64,000 nt of DNA from CAKSFT01 sp045603125 (GTDB taxonomy: Bacteria; Bacillota; Clostridia; UBA1381): positions 1-64,000 of the forward strand of contig JAZULN010000021.1 of NCBI GenBank assembly GCA_045603125.1, written 5' to 3'. Below, piece after piece: positions 16,516 to 23,598 of this stretch (position 1 is its first letter; each line of letters opens with the position of its first letter). The notes under the pieces were generated by a model. That model was given only the letters and a program-made list of their open reading frames with translations, was not told where the DNA came from and made no database searches. The position numbers were made by a program, and so were the translations under genes.

Positions 16516-16980
16516 TCAAAGAAATTCGCTTCCGTCTTCAGGCACGTCTTCGATTTCAATATCCTCTACCAAAATATCATCAGCATTGTTTTTTGCGTTT
16601 TCCTTTTCAAAGCTAACCCCGTCGATGTGAATGTTTACCTTTTCAACTGTAAGGCCTGTCATACTCTCAACGCTTTCTTTAACATTTTCCTGAATTTCCC
16701 AGGCAAGCTCAGGGATTCTGATGCCGTAGTCAACAATAACGAATAAATCGATTGTAGCAACGTCTTCCTGAATCTCAACCTTTACACCCTTAGTAGGGCT
16801 TTTTTTGCTTCCCAAAAATTCAGCGATTCCGCCTGCGATACTTCCGCACATGCCCGCCACACCTTCAATTTCGTTAGCAGCTATTCCGGCGATGGTTGCC
16901 ACAACATCTACCGAGATTTTAACGTTGCCTTTTTCCTCGCATGCATTGTTTTCAAGAATTGGGTTATTCATATCTACCAT
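16516..16980 (-). CDS. Asp23/Gls24 family protein
   Basis: Protein of 154 residues with an Asp23 (DUF322) domain at about 18-130: GNVKISVDVVATIAGIAANEIEGVAGM, then GVKVEIQEDVATIDLFVIVDYGIRIPELAWEIQENVKESVESMTGL and VEKVNIHIDGV. The C-terminal 25 residues are acidic. Members associate with the cell envelope or with fatty-acid and sporulation gene clusters; in this window it lies just downstream of spoIIIAH. GGAGG stands 7 bp before the ATG, and it has its own promoter, so it is not simply the last gene of the spoIIIA operon. Precise function is unknown. Confidence 0.88.
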   Translation of the reverse strand: MVDMNNPILENNACEEKGNVKISVDVVATIAGIAANEIEGVAGMCGSIAGGIAEFLGSKKSPTKGVKVEIQEDVATIDLFVIVDYGIRIPELAWEIQENVKESVESMTGLTVEKVNIHIDGVSFEKENAKNNADDILVEDIEIEDVPEDGSEFL

Positions 16981-17030
16981 AGTAAATCCTCCTAGAATAT
17001 TTAAAGTTCATTTGTATCAAGTTTTATTAT

Positions 17031-17059
17031 ATTATACCACTAATTTCTAAATACTTCAA
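17031..17059 (-). promoter_or_regulatory. Sigma-A promoter of the Asp23-family gene
   Basis: Minus strand TTGAAG (17059-17054), 17-bp spacer ending GTGG, TATAAT (17036-17031), about 50 bp before the start codon. Confidence 0.8.
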
Positions 17060-17095
17060 TATTATTTATAAAACATTCATATTTTTTTAAAAATT

Positions 17096-17635
17096 TTATT
17101 TAACCTCCACAATTTTTACTGCCGACGGATCGATGGAGAGTTGGCTTGATGCGATATCTTTTAGTTTTATAACATCCTGATCGGAAAAGCCGTCTTTTTT
17201 AACTATAATCTCCACTGAATCACCATCTATGTATGCAGAGATATTTTCATAGCCCTTTGCCTTTGCGGTGTTTTCTATGGCGTTTTCCTTTTCCACATAT
17301 TTTGCAATATCTAAGATTTCTGTTTGTGCTTTTTTTCTTATATTTTCATCAAAACTTTGATTGTTTGCAGTTTCTTCTAAAATTTCCAAAGCCTTTGAAC
17401 GTGCGTTTTCCTTCTCCATTTTAGCACTTGTAAAGTAGTTTGTAGATGCTACCGCCTGAACCTCGCCGTCCTGATTACTTACATACTGTGCTTCACCAAG
17501 ACGCTTTGCCTCATCAAAAGACTCACCGTCGGTAACACGGATAGTATCCTGATATGACCAGTTTAGGTAGCCTGCCACACCGATTAAAACCACCAAGCTT
17601 GCCGCAATTATTTCCTTCTTTTTTAAAACCAACAT
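17096..17635 (-). CDS. spoIIIAH: Stage III sporulation protein AH
   Basis: Mother-cell membrane protein of 179 residues. It has an N-terminal membrane anchor (about 8-27, IIAASLVVLIGVAGYLNW) and an extracellular ring-forming domain. In Bacillus it binds SpoIIQ across the intermembrane space to build the mother cell-forespore feeding channel. The C-terminal part AKAKGYENISAYIDGDSVEIIVKKDGFSDQDVIKLKDIASSQLSIDPSAVKIVEV matches the family. No spoIIQ is visible in this window. It is the last gene of the spoIIIA operon, 18 bp after spoIIIAG. Confidence 0.92.
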   Translation of the reverse strand: MLVLKKKEIIAASLVVLIGVAGYLNWSYQDTIRVTDGESFDEAKRLGEAQYVSNQDGEVQAVASTNYFTSAKMEKENARSKALEILEETANNQSFDENIRKKAQTEILDIAKYVEKENAIENTAKAKGYENISAYIDGDSVEIIVKKDGFSDQDVIKLKDIASSQLSIDPSAVKIVEVK

Positions 17636-17653
17636 ATTTTTCGTTCCCTTCTT

Positions 17654-18124
17654 TTATTTTGATAATATACACACCTTGTGCGGAGCAATGTCGTAGGCCG
17701 TCATTACAGCATCTAATATGTCCGCTTTTACTTTTGCATTCTCAGTCCCTTTGGCAATAACCACCACTCCTTTCACCTTCGGGTAGGATTTGCTTTGGAC
17801 AAACGGCCCGTCGTCAGACATTATCACCCTTTTGTCCACCGTTTCCTCGTAACCTTCCGAACCTCTGTCAAAAGTGTCGGATTGGATTTCATAGGCTAGA
17901 TTACTTTCGACCGTGCCATGGAACGTAACCATAACCGAAACATCCCTGACCCCGTCGATTTCTTCTAAGATTTCTTTGAGCCGCTGGTCGTCATTATATT
18001 GCTCAAGGGTCTCGGTTTTCGTCTTCGGGGAAGGGAGCATCATAAGAAGTGCTCCGATTATCAGTATTATAGTAATTATTATATTATTCTTTTTTTTGAA
18101 AAATTCCATTAGTTTTTTATTCAA
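17654..18124 (-). CDS. spoIIIAG: Stage III sporulation protein AG
   Basis: Protein of 156 residues with one N-terminal membrane segment (about 14-31) and a ring-building domain related to type III secretion ring proteins. DQRLKEILEEIDGVRDVSVMVTFHGTVESNLAY and VKGVVVIAKGTENAKVKADILDAVMTAYDI are family-typical. The start TTG at 18124 overlaps the spoIIIAF stop (TTGA) and has AGGTG 8 bp upstream, which indicates translational coupling; an internal ATG at 18109 is the alternative. It forms the large ring of the mother-cell channel. Confidence 0.92.
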   Translation of the reverse strand: MNKKLMEFFKKKNNIIITIILIIGALLMMLPSPKTKTETLEQYNDDQRLKEILEEIDGVRDVSVMVTFHGTVESNLAYEIQSDTFDRGSEGYEETVDKRVIMSDDGPFVQSKSYPKVKGVVVIAKGTENAKVKADILDAVMTAYDIAPHKVCILSK

Positions 18125-18561
18125 ACCCAGGTCACCTCGTCAGCACCGTATATAAATTTTACTCGGTCGGTTATTTTTTGATTTTCCCGCCCCTTTATAG
18201 TAATTTTCTTAACTTTCTCAATTTTTCCGTTTTTATCGCATAAAACTGTCACATCTGCCGTGACGTTTTCTGAAAATTCCTCTAATACCCGTCGTTCTAG
18301 GTCGGAAGCTACCTTCTCCTCAAGCTCCTTTTTTACATTTTCATATAAAATCTCGTTACCTTCTTTTGAGTAATCTGATTTAAGTTCAAACTCATCAAAG
18401 ATTTTTATGTCCCTTTTAAATGTGAAAGGGGATAAAAGAACACTAATTATCATGAATCCTGAAATAAGGTTTATATATTTTTTCCACTTTTTGTCCACCA
18501 GGTGTTCCGAAAATGCGGCAAGAAGGCTTACCCCCACAATTTTTAAAATATATTCTTTCAT
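18121..18561 (-). CDS. spoIIIAF: Stage III sporulation protein AF
   Basis: Protein of 146 residues with two N-terminal membrane helices (about 4-22 and 30-48) and a soluble ring-building domain. KKWKKYINLISGFMIISVLLSP is characteristic of the family, as is the late VTADVTVLCDKNGKIEKVKKITIKG segment. ATG at 18561 with GAGAGGT 4-5 bp upstream. It lies between spoIIIAE (11-bp gap) and spoIIIAG (4-bp overlap). Confidence 0.9.
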   Translation of the reverse strand: MKEYILKIVGVSLLAAFSEHLVDKKWKKYINLISGFMIISVLLSPFTFKRDIKIFDEFELKSDYSKEGNEILYENVKKELEEKVASDLERRVLEEFSENVTADVTVLCDKNGKIEKVKKITIKGRENQKITDRVKFIYGADEVTWV

Positions 18562-18572
18562 ATGTACCTCTC

Positions 18573-19628
18573 TTAGTTTGCACCAATTATTATGGCAATG
18601 CTTATTATAAAGAGCATTGATGTGGCAATAACCATTGAAAAGACTGTGGTTATGGGGGAAATAATGTCGGAAATCATATCAGAAATCCGCTTATCAGTTA
18701 AAGGCTCCACCGATGCCTGAGCAAGCTTTAGCATTAAAATTATTGCACCAAGTTTTAAAATCGGGACAGTACATATTGTGATTACCGTAATTATTCCGGC
18801 AGTTCCCACGGCATTTTTCATAAGCTTTGCACCGGTTAATACTGTTTCCACTGTATCCGATACAAGCCCGCCAACTACCGGCACACAGCTACCGACGGTA
18901 AACTGCAGGGCCTTAAGACTTACAGCATCTAACACGGGGACACTAAATCCATATATGGCATTTATACCGGTAAAAACAGTTAAAATTCCGGTTAAAATCC
19001 ATTTTGAAAAGCTTTTTATAAGATTAGTAAGGCTTTTTAATTGTACACGTTTTGAAATGTTATTTACAATCCCAAGGATAGCACTTAAAGTTACCATGGG
19101 GATAATAAATTGGTTTATAATAACCGATACAACATAAATTGCACCCGACAAAACCGGATAGAAACTGCCGGCAGATGCGACTTTGCCACTGGCTATCAGC
19201 GAGATTGTAAGAACGGGTGCAATTTTGGTTGTAAAGTCGGTCAAGTTTTTTATAACCTCAGCACCATATCCCACAATCTCTGAAATAAGGCTCGATAGCA
19301 AAATAGCAATCAAGGTAAAGCAAGTAAAAAAGGCAGCCTCACCGCTCGCGGAATTTCCAAAGGATAACTGCAAGACGTTTAGTGTCCCCGAAATTGCGGC
19401 GATAACCACAATATTTATAATTAGTTTTTTGCTGTTTTTGACTTCCTTCATAAATGTATCCAAGGCGGTGTTTATGATTTTTGCCGGACTCAAAGTAAAC
19501 TCGCCCGAGAGTATGTCGCTGACATTCTTATTGTATTGGGATTCGCCTTGGATATAGAAGTCGGTTTTAGCATATGCCGGGGACATAAAACTAAAAAGGA
19601 GAAGGGTTAGTATAAATATTTTTTTCAT
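18573..19628 (-). CDS. spoIIIAE: Stage III sporulation protein AE
   Basis: Polytopic membrane protein of 351 residues with a cleavable signal peptide (MKKIFILTLLLFSFMSPAYA) and about seven further membrane segments. Related to transporter-like components of the spoIIIA channel. The segments SGTLNVLQLSFGN, SVIINQFIIPMVTLSAILGIVNN and LKSLTNLIKSFSKWILTGIL are conserved in the family. The ATG at 19628 is preferred over a GTG at 19637 because AGGTG lies 6 bp before it, overlapping the spoIIIAD stop. This start also gives a clean signal peptide. Confidence 0.93.
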   Translation of the reverse strand: MKKIFILTLLLFSFMSPAYAKTDFYIQGESQYNKNVSDILSGEFTLSPAKIINTALDTFMKEVKNSKKLIINIVVIAAISGTLNVLQLSFGNSASGEAAFFTCFTLIAILLSSLISEIVGYGAEVIKNLTDFTTKIAPVLTISLIASGKVASAGSFYPVLSGAIYVVSVIINQFIIPMVTLSAILGIVNNISKRVQLKSLTNLIKSFSKWILTGILTVFTGINAIYGFSVPVLDAVSLKALQFTVGSCVPVVGGLVSDTVETVLTGAKLMKNAVGTAGIITVITICTVPILKLGAIILMLKLAQASVEPLTDKRISDMISDIISPITTVFSMVIATSMLFIISIAIIIGAN

Positions 19629-19637
19629 ATGTATCAC

Positions 19638-20030
19638 CTAAAGAGTGTTTAAAATTTCAATAACTATATTTAAAAACTCTGAAATAACAGGGACAGTTAA
19701 GGAAATAACGCAAATTTTTCCGGCAGCATCGACTTTTGTTGCAATAGAGTTATAGCCTGAATCTTTGCAAATTTCGGAGCCGAATTGTGTTACATAGGAT
19801 ATACCGATGACTTTTAAAATAATTTTAAAGTATCTTGACTCTATGCCTGTCTTTAATATAATTTTTCGGAGAGCATCAATTACCGAAAATATATTCTGAG
19901 AAATAACTAGTATTATAAAAATTCCTGTCGCAAGAGCAGTTATTATTGCGTATTCGGGTCGGTAATTTTTAAGTGTAACAGAAAAAAATGCTCCGATAAT
20001 GGCAATAGAGATTATCTGGAATATGTTCAC
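19638..20030 (-). CDS. spoIIIAD: Stage III sporulation protein AD
   Basis: Small polytopic protein of 130 residues with three to four membrane helices. FQIISIAIIGAFFSVTLKNYRPEYAIITALATGIFII at the N-terminus and SYVTQFGSEICKDSGYNSIATKVDAAGKI are strongly conserved. It is paralogous to SpoIIIAC and works with it and AE in the mother-cell membrane. There are 14 bp from spoIIIAC and a 9-bp gap to the spoIIIAE ATG. Confidence 0.93.
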   Translation of the reverse strand: MNIFQIISIAIIGAFFSVTLKNYRPEYAIITALATGIFIILVISQNIFSVIDALRKIILKTGIESRYFKIILKVIGISYVTQFGSEICKDSGYNSIATKVDAAGKICVISLTVPVISEFLNIVIEILNTL

Positions 20031-20044
20031 GAAAATGTTCCTTT

Positions 20045-20239
20045 CTAAAGATCGAAAATGTTTTTTAGGGTATCAAACAGATTGCCGATTTCTTGCGATA
20101 GCATCACTAAAACCACTAAAAGTCCGGCGATTGTAGTGAGGAGGGCTTGTTCCTCACGGCCCGCGCGAGATAAAAGTTGGTTCAGTATTGCAACTACCAT
20201 TCCAACCCCCGCAATTTTGAATATTAAGTCTACATTCAA
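20045..20239 (-). CDS. spoIIIAC: Stage III sporulation protein AC
   Basis: Protein of 64 residues with two membrane helices: DLIFKIAGVGMVVAILNQLLSRAGREEQALLTTIAGLLVVLVML. This is close to the family consensus, including the charged loop SRAGREE. Length is typical (about 65). It lies between spoIIIAB (11 bp) and spoIIIAD (14 bp). Confidence 0.94.
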   Translation of the reverse strand: MNVDLIFKIAGVGMVVAILNQLLSRAGREEQALLTTIAGLLVVLVMLSQEIGNLFDTLKNIFDL

Positions 20240-20250
20240 TGAAATTCCTC

Positions 20251-20757
20251 CTAAATAAGCAGTATTATTGCACCAATTCCGACAGATAGACTTATGCTTC
20301 GGTAAAGCCTTGACAGAGTTTTAAAGTTTTTTTGAGCATCGTCTATGGGGCTTTTTAACAATTTCTGGATATACTGTATGTTCTTTACCTGATTATCTAT
20401 GTCGGTTGTACCGAGTTGATGGGAAAGAGATAAAAGAATTTTTATGTCCCCATCGGTAAGTGAAAGCTCGGATTTAAAGGCTTTAATGCTTCTTTGCCAG
20501 GATAACTTTATCCCGTCTTTTTTTATCCCGGATATTAAATGGGGTAAAAAATCGCCAAGGTCTACCGAGTATGAAATATTTAAAAAAGCAGTCTCCAATG
20601 GGTTATTTAAATAGGCTATTTCGGTTTCCAAAAGAATTAAAAGCCTGTCAAAAGCCTTTAGGGAATCCCGTCGTTTTCTTAGCTTGTCTGTCAGGCAGTT
20701 GCTAAAAAACATACAGGATACTATTATAAATATCGCCCCTATTAACTTACGAAACAC
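20251..20757 (-). CDS. spoIIIAB: Stage III sporulation protein AB
   Basis: Protein of 168 residues with an N-terminal membrane helix (FRKLIGAIFIIVSCMFFSN) and a mainly helical cytoplasmic domain resembling type II secretion GspF-like proteins. LLILLETEIAYLNNPLETAF is a conserved segment. The start GTG at 20757 is inferred: GAGGAAG lies 6 bp before it, the protein then begins as homologues do, and it overlaps the end of spoIIIAA by 11 bp. A longer frame to 20787 starts with TTG inside spoIIIAA and adds unlikely residues. Confidence 0.9.
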   Translation of the reverse strand: MFRKLIGAIFIIVSCMFFSNCLTDKLRKRRDSLKAFDRLLILLETEIAYLNNPLETAFLNISYSVDLGDFLPHLISGIKKDGIKLSWQRSIKAFKSELSLTDGDIKILLSLSHQLGTTDIDNQVKNIQYIQKLLKSPIDDAQKNFKTLSRLYRSISLSVGIGAIILLI

Positions 20758-21673
20758 CGTAAACTTCCTCAATGGTTCCAACGCCAAAACGTCGGCTCAG
20801 GACAATAAAACACTTGAAAAAATCAAGGAGTTCTGATATGTTTTTATTTTTCCTCAAATCTTCCTCGTTTTTTCCATGGATTGTTGCAATAACGCTTACG
20901 CCTGAACATACAATTTTCTTGATAGCATCAATGTCATTATATGTCCCTAACTCGTCTGTAGCAATCACCTGCGGGGACATGCTTCGTAGCATCATAAGCA
21001 TGCCCTGGGCTTTATCGCAATTGGTTAATATATCTATAGAATGGCCTAAATCGTAGCCTGAAAAACCGCCTTCGCAAGATGCAATCTCCCCTCGCTCATC
21101 AACCACGCTTACCTTAATTTTTAAATTGGAAATATTTCTTATAATGTCCCTTAAAAGGGTTGTCTTTCCGCATTCGGGAGGGGAGATGATAAGAGTGTTT
21201 CGAACCTGATGATTATCTAAAATAAAATCCATAAGGTTGTCCGAACAACCCACAACCTCGTGGGCAATACGATAGTTTAAAGACATTATATCTTTAATTC
21301 CGGAAATTTTACCGTCGGTGGATATTGCTTTGCCCGAAATACCCACTCGGTTTCCGCCGGGGATTGTGATAAATCCTTTTGCTAAGTCATCCTGATATGC
21401 ATAAATAGACGAGCGGCTAATTAACTCAAGAGCCTCCTTTATATCCTCTTTTGATGGGATAAAAAGGTTATCACCCACCAATACAGGACTTCCTTTGTCG
21501 TTTAGGAAAAACACACCATCCCGATATTGTAATGTAACAGGTAACCCCTGACGAAGTCTTATTTCCTCCAGTTCAAAAAAATCTACAAAATTCATAAGCC
21601 GCCTTATTCGTTTTGGTAAAAATGTAAGAATTTCTGAGGCATCTGGAGAGTATGAGTTATTAACAATCAGCAT
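20747..21673 (-). CDS. spoIIIAA: Stage III sporulation protein AA (secretion-type ATPase)
   Basis: AAA+ ATPase of 308 residues, similar to secretion ATPases (GspE/VirB11 class), thought to power the mother-cell channel. Walker A PPECGKTT at 165-172, preceded by RNTLIIS, and a Walker B region VIATDELGTYNDIDAIKK are visible. SVIATIHGKNEEDLR follows as the conserved His box. The N-terminal ELEEIRLRQGLPV is typical of the family. First gene of the operon; AAAAGGA lies upstream of the ATG. No clear sigma-E promoter could be assigned by eye in the 60 bp before it. Confidence 0.95.
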   Translation of the reverse strand: MLIVNNSYSPDASEILTFLPKRIRRLMNFVDFFELEEIRLRQGLPVTLQYRDGVFFLNDKGSPVLVGDNLFIPSKEDIKEALELISRSSIYAYQDDLAKGFITIPGGNRVGISGKAISTDGKISGIKDIMSLNYRIAHEVVGCSDNLMDFILDNHQVRNTLIISPPECGKTTLLRDIIRNISNLKIKVSVVDERGEIASCEGGFSGYDLGHSIDILTNCDKAQGMLMMLRSMSPQVIATDELGTYNDIDAIKKIVCSGVSVIATIHGKNEEDLRKNKNISELLDFFKCFIVLSRRFGVGTIEEVYGVS

Positions 21674-21731
21674 TTGTAATCAGTCCTTTTTATGTAGTTA
21701 GTTAATTCTATTATAAAAAGGTTTTTTTTAG

Positions 21732-21764
21732 AACAAAAAAATAACAGTGCATTTTGCACTGTTA
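21732..21764 (-). terminator. Terminator of the orphan gene at 21780
   Basis: Stem TAACAGTGCA / TGCACTGTTA with a 3-nt loop; on the minus strand it is followed by a run of T (complement of AAAAAAATA). It separates the upstream gene from the spoIIIA operon. Confidence 0.88.
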
Positions 21765-21779
21765 CTTTTCCACAATGAT

Positions 21780-22856
21780 TTAAGAATTTTTATCTGGATT
21801 TTCCTTTATGGCTTTATATAGCTCTTCGCATATATTTCGCTTCAAGGTAAAACCCGTGCCTGCTAAATTTATGCATAAAGCCTCAACTTTTGGTGCCATC
21901 AAAAACTCCTCCAATTCCGGAAAGGATAAACTCTTAATTTCGGCCGTTTCCAAAAACTTGCAAATAGATTCATTATCTTTTTTTGCATTTTCCAGTTCTC
22001 TATTGTCGGTAAAAGCAAGTATTAAGGATGATTCAGGTTGCTGCATGGCGGCTACAATGAATTTCCCGTTTATGGTTTTACCTGGGCATATAAATTTTGA
22101 TGATAAAATACTATTTAAAACCGCACCATGAGCAACGTTTGCATCTTTCTGAAAGATTTTACTCCGAAGGACCTGAACAAATCGGATAGAGAAAAATTGT
22201 AAAGATGGGTGGGATACCGTCTCAAAGGTTGTGTCAAATATAGGTTGGTGGTGCATAATCATCTGAGATATATGTGGCTCGACACCGATAGTCTTAATCC
22301 CTAAAGCGGTTAAAAGTTCGAAATATTCTTTTATTTCATCCCTTGAGAATGCTTTTATAAATACTTCACTCTCATGTTCTCTATGATATTTTTCGGCCCA
22401 GGCTTTGGCGTCAGATTCTGAAAAGAATATAAGGGCATATCCCAGGGTTATTAGTGGGAATGGCTTTTTTAAGGCAGAACTAAAAACTGAATATAGAGTT
22501 TTTGCAGATTTAATTTTCAAAGCTATTCCACCGGCTAAGATGTTTAAAAAAGTTGGTCCGAAGCCTTTTTCACCCTTTGGGTCTTTGGCGATAAATTCTT
22601 GCGAGAAAGCTGCCAGAGTTAATATATCTGAAAGTGAGGCTTCGTTTACTGAGTTCGTTAAAACTTCAGCATTATAGACTGACGGGATGAGGTTTATATC
22701 TCCGTTTGATATTACAGGAATGACGTTGCCGATTGATTTTTTAACATCTTCCGAAAGCCCGTAGTCGATAGATTCAGTTGTGTTTAAAGTCGGTTTTTCT
22801 TTTATTGATTCGCTTTCGATAAAAGTTTCTTTTTTTCTTTTATTAAATAATCCCAT
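21780..22856 (-). CDS. Conserved-looking hypothetical protein, 358 aa
   Basis: Not recognised. The product begins MGLFNKRKKETF, a short basic head. A polar stretch to about residue 60 follows, and then a globular mixed region with no signal peptide and no obvious membrane helix. A segment around residues 150-170 (LITLGYALIFFSESDAKAWAEKYHRE) looks like a compact domain, weakly reminiscent of SseB-like enhancer proteins; that is only an impression. CGGAGG precedes the ATG. It is monocistronic between a terminator and the divergent spoVT gene. Codon use resembles its neighbours, so it is probably a native gene. Confidence 0.7.
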   Translation of the reverse strand: MGLFNKRKKETFIESESIKEKPTLNTTESIDYGLSEDVKKSIGNVIPVISNGDINLIPSVYNAEVLTNSVNEASLSDILTLAAFSQEFIAKDPKGEKGFGPTFLNILAGGIALKIKSAKTLYSVFSSALKKPFPLITLGYALIFFSESDAKAWAEKYHREHESEVFIKAFSRDEIKEYFELLTALGIKTIGVEPHISQMIMHHQPIFDTTFETVSHPSLQFFSIRFVQVLRSKIFQKDANVAHGAVLNSILSSKFICPGKTINGKFIVAAMQQPESSLILAFTDNRELENAKKDNESICKFLETAEIKSLSFPELEEFLMAPKVEALCINLAGTGFTLKRNICEELYKAIKENPDKNS

Positions 22857-23022
22857 TTTTATTCCTCCGTTTTATTTTAATTATTCTACCATAATTTGAA
22901 AATTATTTCAACAGGTTTATTAGTATGCCTAAAAATCCACTAAATTCCAAAAATAATTTACATAAAAACACCTTTTTTGACAAATAATATCTTCATAAAC
23001 AAAGAAAAAGGAGATATTTCTA

Positions 23023-23562
23023 ATGAAAGCGACAGGAATTGTAAGAAGAATTGACGATTTGGGAAGAGTTGTTATTCCAAAAGAAATAAGAAGAACTATG
23101 CGGATTCGCGAAGGTGACCCTTTAGAGATTTACACCGAAAAGGATGGGGAAGTTATATTTAAAAAATACTCACCAATTGGTGAATTGGGGGATTTTGCCC
23201 TAAACTATGTGGAAACCTTGTCAAAAACATCAGGAAAAGGCACAGTTATAACCGACCGTGATAGCGTAATTGCAGTATCCGGAATCCCTAAAAAAGAGCT
23301 TATGGAGAAAAGAGTAAGCCGGGACCTTGAAAATATTATGCAGGAAAAAAAGGCATTTAATTCAAAAAATGATGAAACCAAGGTTTTTATAGTAGACGGA
23401 ATGGATAAGTATAACGCCGGTGTCGTTGTGCCAATCGTGTCGGAAGGTGACACCATCGGCTCGGTAGTATTTGTTTTGAACGAGGGCGACGTTGCCGGTG
23501 AAGTGGAATCAAAGCTTGCCGAGTCGGCTGCGTGCTTTTTAGGGCGTCATATGGAAGGATAA
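23023..23562 (+). CDS. spoVT: Stage V sporulation protein T
   Basis: Forespore transcription regulator of 179 residues. The N-terminal AbrB-type swapped-hairpin DNA-binding domain (1-50) reads MKATGIVRRIDDLGRVVIPKEIRRTMRIREGDPLEIY. The C-terminal GAF-like domain (about 55-178) includes GVVVPIVSEGDTIGSVVFV. Length and both domains match Bacillus SpoVT, which tunes late sigma-G genes. AAAGGAGA stands 9 bp before the ATG. In Bacillus it lies directly upstream of yabM-mazG; here about 6 kb of other genes intervene before the yabM-like gene. Confidence 0.96.
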   Translation: MKATGIVRRIDDLGRVVIPKEIRRTMRIREGDPLEIYTEKDGEVIFKKYSPIGELGDFALNYVETLSKTSGKGTVITDRDSVIAVSGIPKKELMEKRVSRDLENIMQEKKAFNSKNDETKVFIVDGMDKYNAGVVVPIVSEGDTIGSVVFVLNEGDVAGEVESKLAESAACFLGRHMEG

Positions 23563-23564
23563 CA

Positions 23565-23596
23565 AAAAAGACTGTTGCTAATGCAACAGTCTTTTA
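23565..23596. terminator. Bidirectional terminator between spoVT and the glycosidase-like gene
   Basis: Stem AAAAGACTGTTGC / GCAACAGTCTTTT (13 bp) with loop TAAT, with A and T runs at both ends, between convergent genes. Confidence 0.92.
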
Positions 23597-23598
23597 TG

